A stretch of DNA of 64,000 nt from the NCBI GenBank assembly GCA_963839285.1, contig CAWIUN010000020.1:620001-684000 (forward strand), in the 5' to 3' direction. The position numbers were made by a program, and so were the translations under genes. Numbering within the stretch: the stretch's first letter is position 1; each line of letters opens with the position of its first letter. Positions 11,598-20,764 of the stretch are shown piece after piece. The notes beneath the pieces were generated by a model. That model did not search any database, was not told the DNA's origin, and worked only from the letters and a program-made list of their open reading frames with translations. Origin of the DNA: DASSSQ01 sp963839285 (GTDB lineage Bacteria > Actinomycetota > Thermoleophilia > Gaiellales > Gaiellaceae).

Positions 11598-12811
11598 GTC
11601 GGCCTCCCCCAGGCGTCGACCTCTCGCAGGACGGGCGTCCGCTCGATCAGCGAGCCCAGCGAGCGCCTCTCGCCGACGACGGTGAGTGCCGCGAGCGCTC
11701 CGATCAGGCTCCAGCGGCTCCGTGCACCCAGGCGGCTCACGGAATTCAACGCTAGCACGGCCCCGAGCGCGTTCGCGCCTGCGTCCCCAAGCATCGCCAT
11801 CTCCCGGAGATCGTAGGGGGCGATCAGGACGGCGGCCGCCCCGTACCAGCGCGACCCGCCCGCGCCGGCGAGGAGGAACGCCTTCAGCGCCCGGCCGGGC
11901 CGCGTGTCGAGCTGGTTGAGGGCGTTCGCGGCGAGGCCGACGAGCAGCGCGCCCGAGAGCTTCCGCGTCGCGAGCAGGCCGACGAGCGGGATGCCGACGA
12001 GCTTGAGGACGCCGGTCGTCCGGCCCGAGGCGAGGTGGGCGCGGAAGCCCCGCTCCGGGCCGCTCCAGAGGTCGTCGGCGAGCCCGAGCAGGCAGACCGC
12101 GCCGACGGCCGGGCTCGGCCCGAGCGCGAGCAGCGGGCCGACGAGCCCGACGCGGGCGCCGCGGTGGTTCGCCCGCAGCGGGCCGACCGCGAGCAGGAGG
12201 TCGGCGAGCTGGCGGCCGCGGTGCAGGAAGCCGCCGAGGTCGCGGCCCGTCGCCCGGTGCTCGAGCGGCAGCTCGACCTCGACGACCCGGATCCCGGCGC
12301 GGGCCGCGTCGATCGTCATCCGCGTCTCGGCCCCGAAGCCGGGCGCGAGCGGGAAGACGGCGCTGCGGGCGCGCGGCGAGAGGGCCCGCTGGCCCGAGAG
12401 CGGCTCGGCGACCTCGATCCCGGCCCGCAGCCGGACGAGCACGCGCGCGGCCCGTTTCGCGAGCCCGAAGCCGCCGCCCCGGCGCTCCGAGAAGCGCGCG
12501 ACCGCGAGCCCGTCGCCGACCGCGGCGAGGAGCGGCGCCAGGTCGCCGCGCAGGTCGGCGTCGCAGAGGAGCAGGAACCCGGGCGGCGCGGCCCGCTCGG
12601 CGGCCGAGAGCGCCTGCCCCTTGCCGCGGCGCGGCAGCGCCAGCACGGCGGCGCCGGCCGCCTCGGCGGCCGCGGCGGTGCCGTCGCGGGAGCCGTCGTC
12701 GGCGACGATCACCTCCGCGTCGGGAAAGCGCTCCCGCAGCGCCCGCACCGTCGTCCCGATCCGCTCCTCCTCGTCGCGCGCCGCGACCAGGATCGTCAGC
12801 GGGTCAGGCAC
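11594..12811 (-). CDS. Fusion of a GT2 glycosyltransferase and a shortened MraY/WecA-like domain
   Basis: The 405-aa protein has two parts. Residues 1-205 are a family 2 glycosyltransferase: ILVAARDEEERIGT, VIVADDGSRDGT and the metal motif LCDADLRGD. Residues about 210-405 resemble the membrane sugar-phosphate transferases MraY and WecA: an Asp pair at 246-247 (LADDLWSG), FRAHLASGRTTGVLK (256-270), a weak NALNQLDTRPG, and MLGDAGANALG (340-350). The second part is about 120 aa shorter than free-standing family members and lacks their first helices. It may join a sugar to a polyprenyl phosphate carrier for the cell envelope. GTG 12811 overlaps steB by 8 nt and its stop overlaps pyrG. Confidence 0.8.
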
Positions 12812-13709
12812 CGCTCGCCGCGCTCAGGGGCTGCAGCGGCGTGATCGGGGGCAGCAGCCCGTCCGGCGCCGAGCTCTCGCCGAGGCCGTACTGGCCGGGC
12901 GTCTCGCCGGCGAGGAGCAGCACGAGCGCGAGCCGGCCGAGCGGCTGCTCGACGTCGTCGACGGTCGAGAGGTCGGCGCGCGTGAAGGCCGGGATCGCGG
13001 AGGGGTCGGTGCCGGTCGCCTCGACGCCGACCGCGGGGACGCCCGCCGAGGCGAGGCTGCCGTAGAGGGCGGTCAGGAAGCGGCCGGTGTCGCCCTGCTG
13101 CGGGTCGACCGCGCGGATGACGACGACGGCGTCGGCGGGCGCGTTGCCGGCGTCGCGCCGCTCCTCGACGAGCTGGCCCGAGAGCGCCTCCCAGAGGGGC
13201 GTCTTGCCGCCGCGCACGAGCTCGCGGCCGAGCTCGGCGGCGAGCCGGGTCAGCCGCTGCTCGCCGGCGTAGGAGGCGAGCTGCTTGTGGCCCGCGAGCG
13301 TGCTGCCGAGCGCCGCCGGGTCGACGGGCACCTTCAGCGCGCGATAGCGGACGACGCCGGACGCGCCCGCGTCGTCGATCGCCTGCTTGACGCTCGAGCC
13401 GGTCGGCCCCTCGTCGCGGCCGACGACGAGGATCGCGACCCGCTTGCCGGCGAGCCGCCATGCCGTCAGCGCCGGGTAGGCCTCCTGGATCAGGGTCTCG
13501 GTCGCCTTGCCCTGCCGCTCGAGCTCGGACGCGCGGTCGTGGCTGCCGGCGAGGTCGTTCTGGAGCTGCTGGATCTCGTTCTGGTAGATCTGCCGGTCGG
13601 CCTTGTCGACGACGCCGCGGCCCGCGATCCCGACGCCGACGAGGATCCCGATCACGAGCGCGATGAAGACCGCCGCGAGCGAGGCGACGTGGTAGCGGAA
13701 GTCGAACAC
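12804..13709 (-). CDS. steB: SteB/MctB-family membrane-anchored protein
   Basis: The 301-aa protein begins VFDFRYHVASLAAVFIALVIG: one N-terminal transmembrane helix followed by a coiled coil (QIYQNEIQQLQNDLAG) and a globular alpha/beta domain. This is the DUF3186 (copper transporter MctB / SteB) pattern. In corynebacteria SteB works with SteA in septation; in M. tuberculosis the homologue affects copper handling. The presence of steA 1.4 kb away and pyrG downstream matches that locus. GTG 13709 is 8 nt from a TACCGT box. Confidence 0.87.
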   Translation of the reverse strand: MFDFRYHVASLAAVFIALVIGILVGVGIAGRGVVDKADRQIYQNEIQQLQNDLAGSHDRASELERQGKATETLIQEAYPALTAWRLAGKRVAILVVGRDEGPTGSSVKQAIDDAGASGVVRYRALKVPVDPAALGSTLAGHKQLASYAGEQRLTRLAAELGRELVRGGKTPLWEALSGQLVEERRDAGNAPADAVVVIRAVDPQQGDTGRFLTALYGSLASAGVPAVGVEATGTDPSAIPAFTRADLSTVDDVEQPLGRLALVLLLAGETPGQYGLGESSAPDGLLPPITPLQPLSAASGA

Positions 13710-13717
13710 CGGCCCCT

Positions 13718-13723
13718 ACGGTA
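13718..13723 (-). promoter_or_regulatory. -10 box of steB
   Basis: TACCGT on the minus strand, 8 nt before the GTG start; drives steB, the glycosyltransferase fusion and pyrG. Confidence 0.45.
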
Positions 13724-13805
13724 GACGGTGCCGGGCGCCGTTGCGGCTCGCCCCGCCTGCGGCGCCGGGACACTGCGGCCTCGCGCTCGCCGCGGTCGCG
13801 TCGGC

Positions 13806-14205
13806 TCAGGCGGCGAGCGGCGCGGCGCGGGTCACGGCCCAGGTCGCCGTCGCCTGCGCGAAGAGCCGTCCCTCGGCGTCGACGAGGCGCGCCTCGACGA
13901 GCGCGGTCGTCGGCCCCGCGTGCAGGACGGACGCCTCGACGCGCAGCGGGCCCGACCCGACCGTGACCGGCCGGCGGTAGCTCGTCCGCAGCTCCTCGGT
14001 CCGCGAGCCGTCGCCCGGCTCGAGCAGCGAGTGCACCGCCCGCCCCATCGCCTCGTCGAGCACGGTCGCGATCACGCCGCCGTGGACCGACGCCCATCGG
14101 GTCGTACTCCCGCTCGTTCGCCATGTAGGCCAGCACGGCGCTGCCGTCTCCGACCACGACCGGCTCCGTCGCCGCCGGGGTCGCGTTCCGTCCCGTCACA
14201 CCCAT
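13806..14205 (-). CDS. PaaI-like hotdog-fold thioesterase (frameshifted)
   Basis: About 132 aa. After repair of one extra G near 14093 it reads through DPMASVHGGVIATVLDEAMG, the helix of the hotdog fold with the active-site HGG and the acidic residue of PaaI-type acyl-CoA thioesterases, then RTSYRRPVTVGSGPLRVEA and VEARLVDAEGRLFAQATATW. ATG 14205 is preferred because the frame upstream runs through the operator. It is divergent from an HxlR regulator that probably controls it. The acyl-CoA substrate is unknown. Confidence 0.8.
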
Positions 14206-14228
14206 CGCACCGTTCCTCTCGCTCGTCC

Positions 14229-14243
14229 GTTGCAGAACGAAAC
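14229..14243. promoter_or_regulatory. Operator half 1 for the HxlR regulator
   Basis: GTTGCAGAACGAAAC, an imperfect inverted repeat. It lies just downstream of a TAGAGT box (minus strand, 14251-14246) and so overlaps the likely start of transcription of the thioesterase gene. Confidence 0.5.
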
Positions 14244-14260
14244 TGACTCTAGACGAGCGC

Positions 14261-14275
14261 GTTGCGAAATGCAAC
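14261..14275. promoter_or_regulatory. Operator half 2 for the HxlR regulator
   Basis: GTTGCGAAATGCAAC, a perfect inverted repeat GTTGC-N5-GCAAC, exactly 32 bp (three helical turns) from the first site and just before the regulator start codon. This is the arrangement expected for autoregulation and control of the divergent gene. Confidence 0.55.
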
Positions 14276-14278
14276 TAT

Positions 14279-14743
14279 GTGCTCGTGGAGGTACGGGACT
14301 TCCCCCGCGACGCCTGTGCGATCGGTGCGGCGCTCGAGCACCTCGGCGACCGCTGGTCGCTGCTCGTGCTGCGCGAGGCCTTCTTCGGCGTCCGCCGCTT
14401 CGAGGAGCTGCACCGGAACACGGGCGCGGCGCGGAACATCCTCACCGACCGGCTGCGGCGGCTCGTCGACGCCGGCATCCTCCGCCGCGAGCGCTACAAC
14501 GAGCATCCGCCGCGCGACGAGTACCGCCTGACCGAGAAGGGCCTCGAGCTCTACCCGGTGATCGTCTCGCTGGCGAGCTGGGGAACCCGCTGGGGCGAGC
14601 TCGAGACCGGCCCCGCCGTGCAGCTCCAGCACAGGGCCTGCGGCGCGATCGTCGAGCCGCGGCTGACCTGCCCCGAGTGCGGCGAGCCGGTCGAGGCGCG
14701 GGAGATGCGGGCCGTGCCCGGCCCCGCCATGCTCGCGCGCTAG
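14279..14743 (+). CDS. HxlR-family transcriptional regulator
   Basis: The 154-aa protein opens with Cys in RDACAIGAALEHLGDRWSLL, the hallmark of HxlR regulators, then a winged helix: RFEELHRNTGAARNILTDRL (recognition region) and YRLTEKGLELYPVI (wing). The extended C terminus has a CPECGEP motif with upstream RACG, so a small zinc site is possible. The start is GTG 14279 directly after the operator. It is divergent from the thioesterase gene. Some relatives sense aldehydes or quinones through the N-terminal Cys; that is family knowledge, not shown here. Confidence 0.9.
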   Translation: MLVEVRDFPRDACAIGAALEHLGDRWSLLVLREAFFGVRRFEELHRNTGAARNILTDRLRRLVDAGILRRERYNEHPPRDEYRLTEKGLELYPVIVSLASWGTRWGELETGPAVQLQHRACGAIVEPRLTCPECGEPVEAREMRAVPGPAMLAR

Positions 14744-15162
14744 ACGGAGCCGGCGGTCTGGACGAGCGCGTGCAGGCGCTCCGCGGCCTTCCGGGCCAGC
14801 GTCCGCCTGCCGCCGAGCAGGAGCGCGCCCTCGACGGCGACCGTCACGCGCGTCCGCTGCGGGCCCGCCGCGTGGACGCGCACCTCGACGTCGAGCCGGT
14901 CGTCGACGAGGTGCCAGCTCCAGCGCTCGTACGGCTCGATCTCGCGGACGAGGAGCAGCTGCTCCATCGGCCGGCGCCCCGTCAGCGGGTTCGACCAGCG
15001 CGTGCCCCGCACCTGCCAGCGCGCGCCCGGCGCGAAGCCGCGGCGGTCGGGGACGACGCCGGCGATCCCGGGCCACCAGTCCGAGAGGTGGTACGGCTCC
15101 GCCAGGAACGCCCAGACCTCGGCGCGGCCGGCGAGGAGCTCCCGCCCGGCCTCGACCCTCAC
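14740..15162 (-). CDS. SRPBCC-family protein
   Basis: 140 aa with the START/polyketide-cyclase pattern: VEAGRELLAGRAEVWAFL (first strand and helix), WWPGIAGVVPDRRG, then alternating strands VREIEPYERWSWHL and VEVRVHAAGPQRTRVTVAVEG, and a long C-terminal helix. Such proteins bind hydrophobic ligands in a deep pocket. GTG 15162 overlaps the steA stop (GTGA), so it is expressed with steA. Ligand and role unknown; its tail overlaps the HxlR gene on the other strand. Confidence 0.82.
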   Translation of the reverse strand: MRVEAGRELLAGRAEVWAFLAEPYHLSDWWPGIAGVVPDRRGFAPGARWQVRGTRWSNPLTGRRPMEQLLLVREIEPYERWSWHLVDDRLDVEVRVHAAGPQRTRVTVAVEGALLLGGRRTLARKAAERLHALVQTAGSV

Positions 15163-16298
15163 AGCCCGAGGGCGGAGCGCAGGTCGAGCACGAGCACCTC
15201 GATCAGGTGCCGCAGCGCGGGCGAGGCCGCGATCGCGACGCAGATCGCCGCCAGGCCGGCGAGCGCGAGCGCGACGAACGGGCCGACCGCGGTCCGCGGC
15301 GAGACGAGCCGGGAGACGCCCTTCGCGTCGACGAGGATCTCCCCCACCCGCAGCCGGGTGATGAAGGTGGAGGACATGCCGGCGCGGTTGCGCTCCAGGA
15401 ACTCGATCAGGTTGAAGTGCGTGCCGACGGCGACGATCAGCTCGGCGCCCTTCTCGTAGGCGAGCAGCATCGCCACGTCCTCGCTGATCCCGGGCACCCG
15501 GACGACGTGGTGGCGGAGCCCGAGCCGCTCGAGCCGTGCGGCCCCGGGCGCGACGCCGTCGGCGTAGGCGTGGACGACGATCTCGGCGCCGCAGCGGAGC
15601 GCCGCGTCGGAGACCGAGTCCATGTCCCCGACGATCACGTCCGGCCTGTGCCCCTCCCCGAGCAGCGCGTCGGCGCCGCCGTCGACGGCGATCAGCACCG
15701 GCTTGAAGTCGCGGACGTACGGCTTGACCATGCGCAGGTCGCGCTTGTGGCCGGGGCCGCGGGCGACGACGAGCGCGTGCCGGTCGCGGAAGCGGGTCGA
15801 GAGCGGCGGGAAGTCGACGCCCTCCGCGAGCAGCCGGCCCTCGTCGCGGAGGAAGCGCATCGTGTTGTCGGCGAAGTCCCGCAGCGCCTCGTCGACGCGG
15901 CCCTTCTGCTCGTCGAGCGCGTCCTCGAGCTCGCGCACCCCGAAGGCGCGGCCGCGGGCGAGGCAGTCGCCGTTCCGGAAGACGCTCGCGCCGCGGACGG
16001 TGACGAGCTCGCCCTCCTCGAGCTCCTCGAAGAGCGGCGCGCCCGGCGCGTCGATCAGCCGGACGCCGCCGCGGACGAGCAGCAGCGGGCCGGGGTTCGG
16101 GTAGCGCCCGCTCTGCGACGGGGCGACGTTGACGACGACGCGCACGCCGGACTCGAGCAGCTCCTCGGCCGAGACGCGGTCGAGGTCGACGTGGTCGATG
16201 ATCGCCACGTCGCCGGGCGAGAGCCGCTTCGTCAGGTGCTTGGTGCGCCGCCCGAGCCGGGCGTTGCCGGTGAACTCGATGAAGGTGCTCGTCGCCAT
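15159..16298 (-). CDS. steA: SteA-like cytokinetic-ring protein
   Basis: 379 aa. The central domain is related to thiamine pyrophosphokinase: IAVDGGADALLGEGHRPDVI followed by GDMDSVSD, and VPGISEDVAMLLAYEKGAE. The N-terminal part (FTGNARLGRRTKHLTKRLSPG) and a single C-terminal membrane helix (VALALAGLAAICVAIA) are the SteA layout. In corynebacteria SteA and SteB localise to the division site. It lies beside recN as in mycobacteria. ATG 16298 has a TACGCT box 11 nt upstream. Confidence 0.88.
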   Translation of the reverse strand: MATSTFIEFTGNARLGRRTKHLTKRLSPGDVAIIDHVDLDRVSAEELLESGVRVVVNVAPSQSGRYPNPGPLLLVRGGVRLIDAPGAPLFEELEEGELVTVRGASVFRNGDCLARGRAFGVRELEDALDEQKGRVDEALRDFADNTMRFLRDEGRLLAEGVDFPPLSTRFRDRHALVVARGPGHKRDLRMVKPYVRDFKPVLIAVDGGADALLGEGHRPDVIVGDMDSVSDAALRCGAEIVVHAYADGVAPGAARLERLGLRHHVVRVPGISEDVAMLLAYEKGAELIVAVGTHFNLIEFLERNRAGMSSTFITRLRVGEILVDAKGVSRLVSPRTAVGPFVALALAGLAAICVAIAASPALRHLIEVLVLDLRSALGL

Positions 16299-16377
16299 CG
16301 AACCGGCAAAGCGTAATGCGCGCGACCCGGCGCGGCGGCAGGCGGAGGCCCCGACGAGGCCCCGGCGGGCGAGCGTC

Positions 16378-16810
16378 TCAGGGCCCCGGGCGGCCGGCGA
16401 GCCGCGCGACGGCGTCGGCGGCATCGGGCCAGCGCAGCAGCCGCCGGGCCTCGTCGGGGCTGCACCAGCGATGGTCGTCGTGCTCGCGGTCGAGCCGCGG
16501 CTCCCAGCCCGGGCGGGGCGTCGACGGCGAAGCACGCGACGGCGATCTCGCGCGTCCCCGGCGGGAACCGCGGCGCGCGGTGGGGCTCCTCGGCGAGCGG
16601 GTAGACGTACGCGTGGCGCTCCGGCCGGAGCTCGGCTGCGAGGCCCGTCTCCTCCTCCAGCTCCCGCCGGGCGGCCTGCTCGTCGGTCTCCCCCGCCTCG
16701 ACGCCGCCCGCGATCAGGTGCCAGTAGGCGTCCTGCTCCGGCGAGCGGTGGACGACGAGCACCTCGCGCCCGCGCCGCACGACGACGAGCACCTCGCGCG
16801 CGAGCCTCAC
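16378..16810 (-). CDS. Nudix hydrolase (frameshifted)
   Basis: The Nudix box is complete: AGGVEAGETDEQAARREL then EEETGL. One extra G near 16510 breaks the frame at DAPPG; after repair the protein continues WEPRLDREHDDHRWCSPDEA and ends about 143 aa, a normal size. The WxxLDREHDxxRW ending is common in dihydroneopterin-triphosphate or diadenosine-type Nudix enzymes, but the substrate is not certain. GTG 16810 overlaps the recN stop by 4 nt. Confidence 0.83.
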
Positions 16811-18432
16811 GCGAGCGTCGAGAGGAACTCGCGGCCGCCGAGCATCCGCTCGAGCTCCTCGCGCCGGGCGGCCTCGTCGAGCGGCTCGATCCGGGTCACC
16901 GTCGGCTCGCCCGGGGTCTTCTCGACGCGGAAGTGCCGCTCTGCGAGCGTGGCGATCTGCGGCAGGTGCGTGATCGTGACGACCTGCGCGCGGTCGGCGA
17001 GGCGCCGCAGGGTCTCGCCGACGGCGTGCGCGGTGACGCCGCCGACGCCCGCGTCGATCTCGTCGAAGACCATCGTCGGGCCGCCGGCGACCGCGGCGAT
17101 CGCGAGCGCGATCCGCGAGAGCTCGCCGCCCGAGGCCGTCTCGGCGACCGGGCCGAAGGGGAGGCCGGCGTTCGGGCGGATCAGGAAGACGACCTCGTCG
17201 CGGCCGGCCTGGCCGGGGTCGCGCTCGCGCAGCTCGACCCGGAACTCGCCCTCGCCCATGCCGACGCCGCGCAGGTTCTCGGCGACCGCCGCCTCGAACG
17301 CGGGCAGCGCCGCCTCGCGGGCGGCATGCAGCGCCCCGGCCGCGTCCGCGACGGCACGTTCGGCCTGCTCGAGCTCCGCGGCGGCGGCCTCGACCGGGTC
17401 GAAGCCCCCGTCGAGGCGCGCCAGCTCCGCCCGCGCCCCGGCGGCGCGGTCGAGCAGCTCCGGATAGGTCTGGGCGCCGAAGCGCCGCCTCGCGGTCGCG
17501 ATCCGGTCGAGCTCGCCCTCGACGTGCTCGAGCCGTCCCGGCTCGGCCTCGAGCGAGGCGAGGAAGGCGTGCAGGTCGCTCGCGACCTCGCGCAGGCGGA
17601 GCTCCGCGTCGCGCAGCTCGTCGCCGGCGCGGCGCAGCTCGGGCGCGAGCCGCTCGACCGAGGCGACGGCGCGCTCGGCCTCGCCGACCAGGTCGCCGGC
17701 GCCGAGGCCCTCCTCGGGGGCGAGCGCCTCCGCGGCCGTCGTCGCCGCCTCGGCCAGCTCGCCGAGGTGCCGCAGGCGCTCGCGCTCGGCCCGCAGCTCG
17801 TCCTCGGCCTGCGGCTCGAGCCCCTCGGTGTCCTCGACGAGGGCGCGGAGCTCGGCCAGGCGCGCCTCCTCGGCCGCGGCGCCGCGGGTCAGCTCGTCGT
17901 GGCGGCGGCGCGCGGCCGCGAGCGTCCGCCAGGCCGTGCGCGCCTCGCGCCGCAGCCGCAGCTGCTCGTCGCCGGCGAACGCGTCGAGGACGTCCAGCTG
18001 GTACGAGGGCCGCGCCAGGCGCCGCTGCTCGAACTGCCCGGACATCGCGATCAGGCGCTCGGCCGCGGCGGCCACGTCCTCGCGGGCGGCGCTGCGCCCC
18101 CAGGCGTAGGCGCGCGTGCGGCCGTCGGGGAAGATCCGCCGCGCCAGCACGAGCCCCTCCTCGCCGTCCGGGCGCAGGTCGGCGAGCGCCTCGAGCCCGT
18201 CCTCGTCGAGCAGGCCCTCGGGCAGGTCGAACTCGGCCTCGACGTAGGCCTCGGGCGCGCCGGGCCCGACCGCGGCGGCGTCGCCCTTGCCGCCGAGCAG
18301 GAGGCCGATCGCCTGGGCCAGGATCGTCTTGCCGGCGCCGGTCTCGCCCGTGATCGCGTTCAGCCCCGCGGCGAGGTCGAGCTCCGCCTCGCGGATCAGG
18401 ACCAGGTTCTCGATGCGCAGGCGGCGCAGCAC
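16807..18432 (-). CDS. recN: DNA repair protein RecN
   Basis: SMC-like ATPase for double-strand break repair, 541 aa. Walker A is GETGAGKT near residue 31 (ITGETGAGKTILAQAIGLLL), the middle is a long coiled coil rich in Glu, Arg and Ala, and the C-terminal half carries FRVELRERDPGQAGRDEVVF, the signature ASGGELSRIALAIA and Walker B MVFDEIDAGVGG. GTG 18432 is chosen because TACCAT lies 7 nt upstream and the protein then starts VLRRLRIENLVLI as in relatives. Confidence 0.96.
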   Translation of the reverse strand: MLRRLRIENLVLIREAELDLAAGLNAITGETGAGKTILAQAIGLLLGGKGDAAAVGPGAPEAYVEAEFDLPEGLLDEDGLEALADLRPDGEEGLVLARRIFPDGRTRAYAWGRSAAREDVAAAAERLIAMSGQFEQRRLARPSYQLDVLDAFAGDEQLRLRREARTAWRTLAAARRRHDELTRGAAAEEARLAELRALVEDTEGLEPQAEDELRAERERLRHLGELAEAATTAAEALAPEEGLGAGDLVGEAERAVASVERLAPELRRAGDELRDAELRLREVASDLHAFLASLEAEPGRLEHVEGELDRIATARRRFGAQTYPELLDRAAGARAELARLDGGFDPVEAAAAELEQAERAVADAAGALHAAREAALPAFEAAVAENLRGVGMGEGEFRVELRERDPGQAGRDEVVFLIRPNAGLPFGPVAETASGGELSRIALAIAAVAGGPTMVFDEIDAGVGGVTAHAVGETLRRLADRAQVVTITHLPQIATLAERHFRVEKTPGEPTVTRIEPLDEAARREELERMLGGREFLSTLA

Positions 18433-18439
18433 CCGTCCG

Positions 18440-18445
18440 ATGGTA
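18440..18445 (-). promoter_or_regulatory. -10 box of recN
   Basis: TACCAT on the minus strand, 7 nt before the GTG start of recN. Confidence 0.5.
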
Positions 18446-18512
18446 GCCCTCGCACCGGCGGGCTCCCAGCGTCCCTCCCGGACCTGGCTCGAGGCTTGAT
18501 GCGCATCAAGCC

Positions 18513-19334
18513 TCAGGAGCCGAACGTCTGCCGGTAGCGCGTGAAGAACGTCGTCTCGGGCAGCGAGCCGAGCAGGCTCCTGCCGTCGCCGAGCCGGACG
18601 ACCCCGCGGCCCGCCGGCTGCAGCTCGCCGACCGCGTGGCCGTCGACGAGGACGCTGACGGGCACGTCGACGGTGCGGTTCCAGACGATCAGGTCGGCCC
18701 CCGGCGGGACGACGAGCGGCCGTGCCGAGAGCGAGTGCGGCGCCACGAACGTCAGCGCCATCGCGTCGAGGCCCCAGACGAGCACCGGGCCGCCGTTCGA
18801 GAGGTTGTAGGCGGTCGAGCCGCTCGGGGTCGCGCAGATGAGGCCGTCGCACGGCTGCACGCCGAGGTCCTCGCCGCCGATCGCCCAGCCGAGCTCGACC
18901 ATCCGGCCGATCACCGCCGAGGTGAAGACGACGTCGTTGACCGCCGCGTGCGGGCCGCCGTTCAGCTCCAGGTCGAGCGTCGGCAGCTCGACGACCTCGT
19001 ACTCGCCGGCGAAGACACGGGCGACGCCCGACTCGAGCTCGTCGCGCTCGATCGTCGTCAGGAAGCCGACCCGGCCGAAGTTGACGCCGATCACGGGCAC
19101 GCCGGTGCCGAGGAAGCGCCCGAGCGCGCGCAGGATCGTCCCGTCGCCGCCGAGCACGAGCACCACGTCCGGGTCGGGCGGCGCGTACGCGGTCGCGTCG
19201 AGCCCGTGCTTGGCGGCCTCCTCCTCGGCGAAGAGCAGCTCGACGCCCGCCTCGCGCGCGACCGTCTCGAGCCGCGCGACCGCCGGGCCGATCGTCCGCG
19301 CCTTGCCGTGGGTGATCACCGCGGCGCGGCGCAC
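18513..19334 (-). CDS. nadK: NAD kinase
   Basis: Phosphorylates NAD to NADP. 273 aa from GTG 19334, giving VRRAAVITHGKART. It has VVLVLGGDGTILRALGRF (GGDG motif with the catalytic Asp), GVNFGRVGFLT, AAVNDVVFTSA (NE/D motif) and ATPSGSTAYNLSNGGP (substrate loop). The start lies 4 nt after the tlyA stop. The tlyA - NAD kinase - recN order is conserved in actinobacteria. Confidence 0.96.
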   Translation of the reverse strand: MRRAAVITHGKARTIGPAVARLETVAREAGVELLFAEEEAAKHGLDATAYAPPDPDVVLVLGGDGTILRALGRFLGTGVPVIGVNFGRVGFLTTIERDELESGVARVFAGEYEVVELPTLDLELNGGPHAAVNDVVFTSAVIGRMVELGWAIGGEDLGVQPCDGLICATPSGSTAYNLSNGGPVLVWGLDAMALTFVAPHSLSARPLVVPPGADLIVWNRTVDVPVSVLVDGHAVGELQPAGRGVVRLGDGRSLLGSLPETTFFTRYRQTFGS

Positions 19335-19338
19335 CGGC

Positions 19339-20105
19339 TCACCCGACTGCGGCGCGGATCCAGTCGTCGAGCTCCGGCGGGCGCCGCGGCTCGGGTCGGT
19401 TGACGAGGTGGAGGACGAACTCACGGTTTCCTTTCGGGCCTGGCAGGCCCGAGTCTACGGCCCCGGCGGGCTCCCCACCCCAGCCGACCGCCGCCTCGGC
19501 CACCTCGCGGACGACGCGGCGGCGCACCTCCGGGTCGCGGACGACGCCGCCGCGCGGCACCTCCGCCCGCCCGGCCTCGAACTGCGGCTTCACGAGCACG
19601 AGCGCCCGCCAGCCGGGCGCGGCCAGCCGCAGCGCCGGCGGCAGCGCGATCCGCACCGAGATGAAGGAGACGTCGCAGACGACGAGCTGCGGCGCGAACG
19701 GCAGCTCCGCGAGCGACGCGCGCGTTCGTCCGCTCCATCACCGTCACGCGCGGATCGGCGCGCAGGCGGGGGTGCAGCTGCCCGTAGCCGACGTCGAGCG
19801 CGACGACGCGGGCTGCGCCGCGCTGGAGCAGCACGTCGGTGAAGCCGCCGGTCGAGGCGCCGACGTCGAGGCAGTCGAGGCCCGCGACCTCGAGCGCGAA
19901 GGCGTCGAGCGCGTTCGCGAGCTTGTGGCCCGCGCGGGACACGTACGGCGGCGGCGCCTCGACCTCGAGCGGGGCGTCCTCCTCGACCTGCTCGCCCGCC
20001 TTCGCGTGGCCGCGGCACCCGGCCGGCGAGGACGAGCGCCTGCGCCTGGGCACGGCTCTCGGCGAGGCCGCGCTCGACGAGCAGGACGTCGAGCCGCTTC
20101 CTCAG
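19339..20105 (-). CDS. tlyA: TlyA-type rRNA (cytidine-2'-O)-methyltransferase (two frameshifts)
   Basis: Methylates ribose of C in 16S and 23S rRNA in mycobacteria. Three frames join into about 254 aa: S4 RNA-binding domain RKRLDVLLVERGLAESRAQA, then YVSRAGHKLANALDAF, SAM motif CLDVGASTGGFTDVLLQ, VALDVGYGQLHP, and FISVRIALPPAL with the lysine in VLVKPQFEAG. Extra bases near 20030 (C) and 19720 (G) account for the two breaks and for a length two over a multiple of three. The only plausible start is CTG 20105, in a CTGA overlap with the response-regulator stop and with GGGAGG 6 nt upstream. Confidence 0.88.
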
Positions 20106-20764
20106 CTCGCGCCTCCCGGCCGCACGAGCCCGCTCTCGTAGGCGAGCACGACCGCCTGGACGCGGTCGCGGAGCCCGAGCTTCGCGAAGACCCGGTTGAC
20201 GTGGGTCTTGACGGTCGCCTCCGACACGTAGAGCCCGGCGGCGATCTCGCCGTTCGTGAGCCCGCGCGCGATCAGCTGCAGGACCTCGTGCTCGCGCACC
20301 GTCAGCGCCGCCAGCTCGGCGGGCACGGCGGCGCCCGGCGGCGGCCTGCGCACGTACTCCTCGATCAGCCGGCGGGTCACGGTCGGAGCCAGGAGCTCCT
20401 CCCCCGCCGCGACGGTCCGCACCGCCTCGACGAGGCGCGCGGGCGGCGCGCTCTTGAGCAGGAAGCCGATCGCGCCCGCCCTGAGCGCCTCGTAGACGAT
20501 CTCGTCCTGGTCGAAGGTGGTCAGCACGAGGACACGCGTGGAAAGCCCGGAGGAGACGATCCGGCGCGTCGCCTCGATCCCGTCCAGCTCGGGCATCCGC
20601 ACGTCCATCAGGACGACGTCCGGGCGGAGCGCCTGCGTCCGCTCGACCGCCTCGCGCCCGTTCTCGGCCTCGCCGACCACCTCGAGGTCGTCCTCGGCCT
20701 CGAGGATCAGCCGGAAGCCGCCGCGGACGAGCGCCTGGTCGTCGGCCAGCACGACCGTCGTCAC
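20102..20764 (-). CDS. Two-component response regulator, NarL/LuxR type
   Basis: 220 aa. The receiver domain has the acid pair in VVLADDQALVRGG, the phosphorylated Asp in VVLMDVRMPELDG, Thr in LVLTTFDQDE and Lys in FLLKSAPPARL. The C-terminal LuxR helix-turn-helix is LTVREHEVLQLIARGLTNGE, IAAGLYVSEATVKTHVNRVF. GTG 20764 overlaps the kinase stop (GTGA), so kinase and regulator are made together. Target genes are not visible. Confidence 0.95.
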   Translation of the reverse strand: MTTVVLADDQALVRGGFRLILEAEDDLEVVGEAENGREAVERTQALRPDVVLMDVRMPELDGIEATRRIVSSGLSTRVLVLTTFDQDEIVYEALRAGAIGFLLKSAPPARLVEAVRTVAAGEELLAPTVTRRLIEEYVRRPPPGAAVPAELAALTVREHEVLQLIARGLTNGEIAAGLYVSEATVKTHVNRVFAKLGLRDRVQAVVLAYESGLVRPGGAS

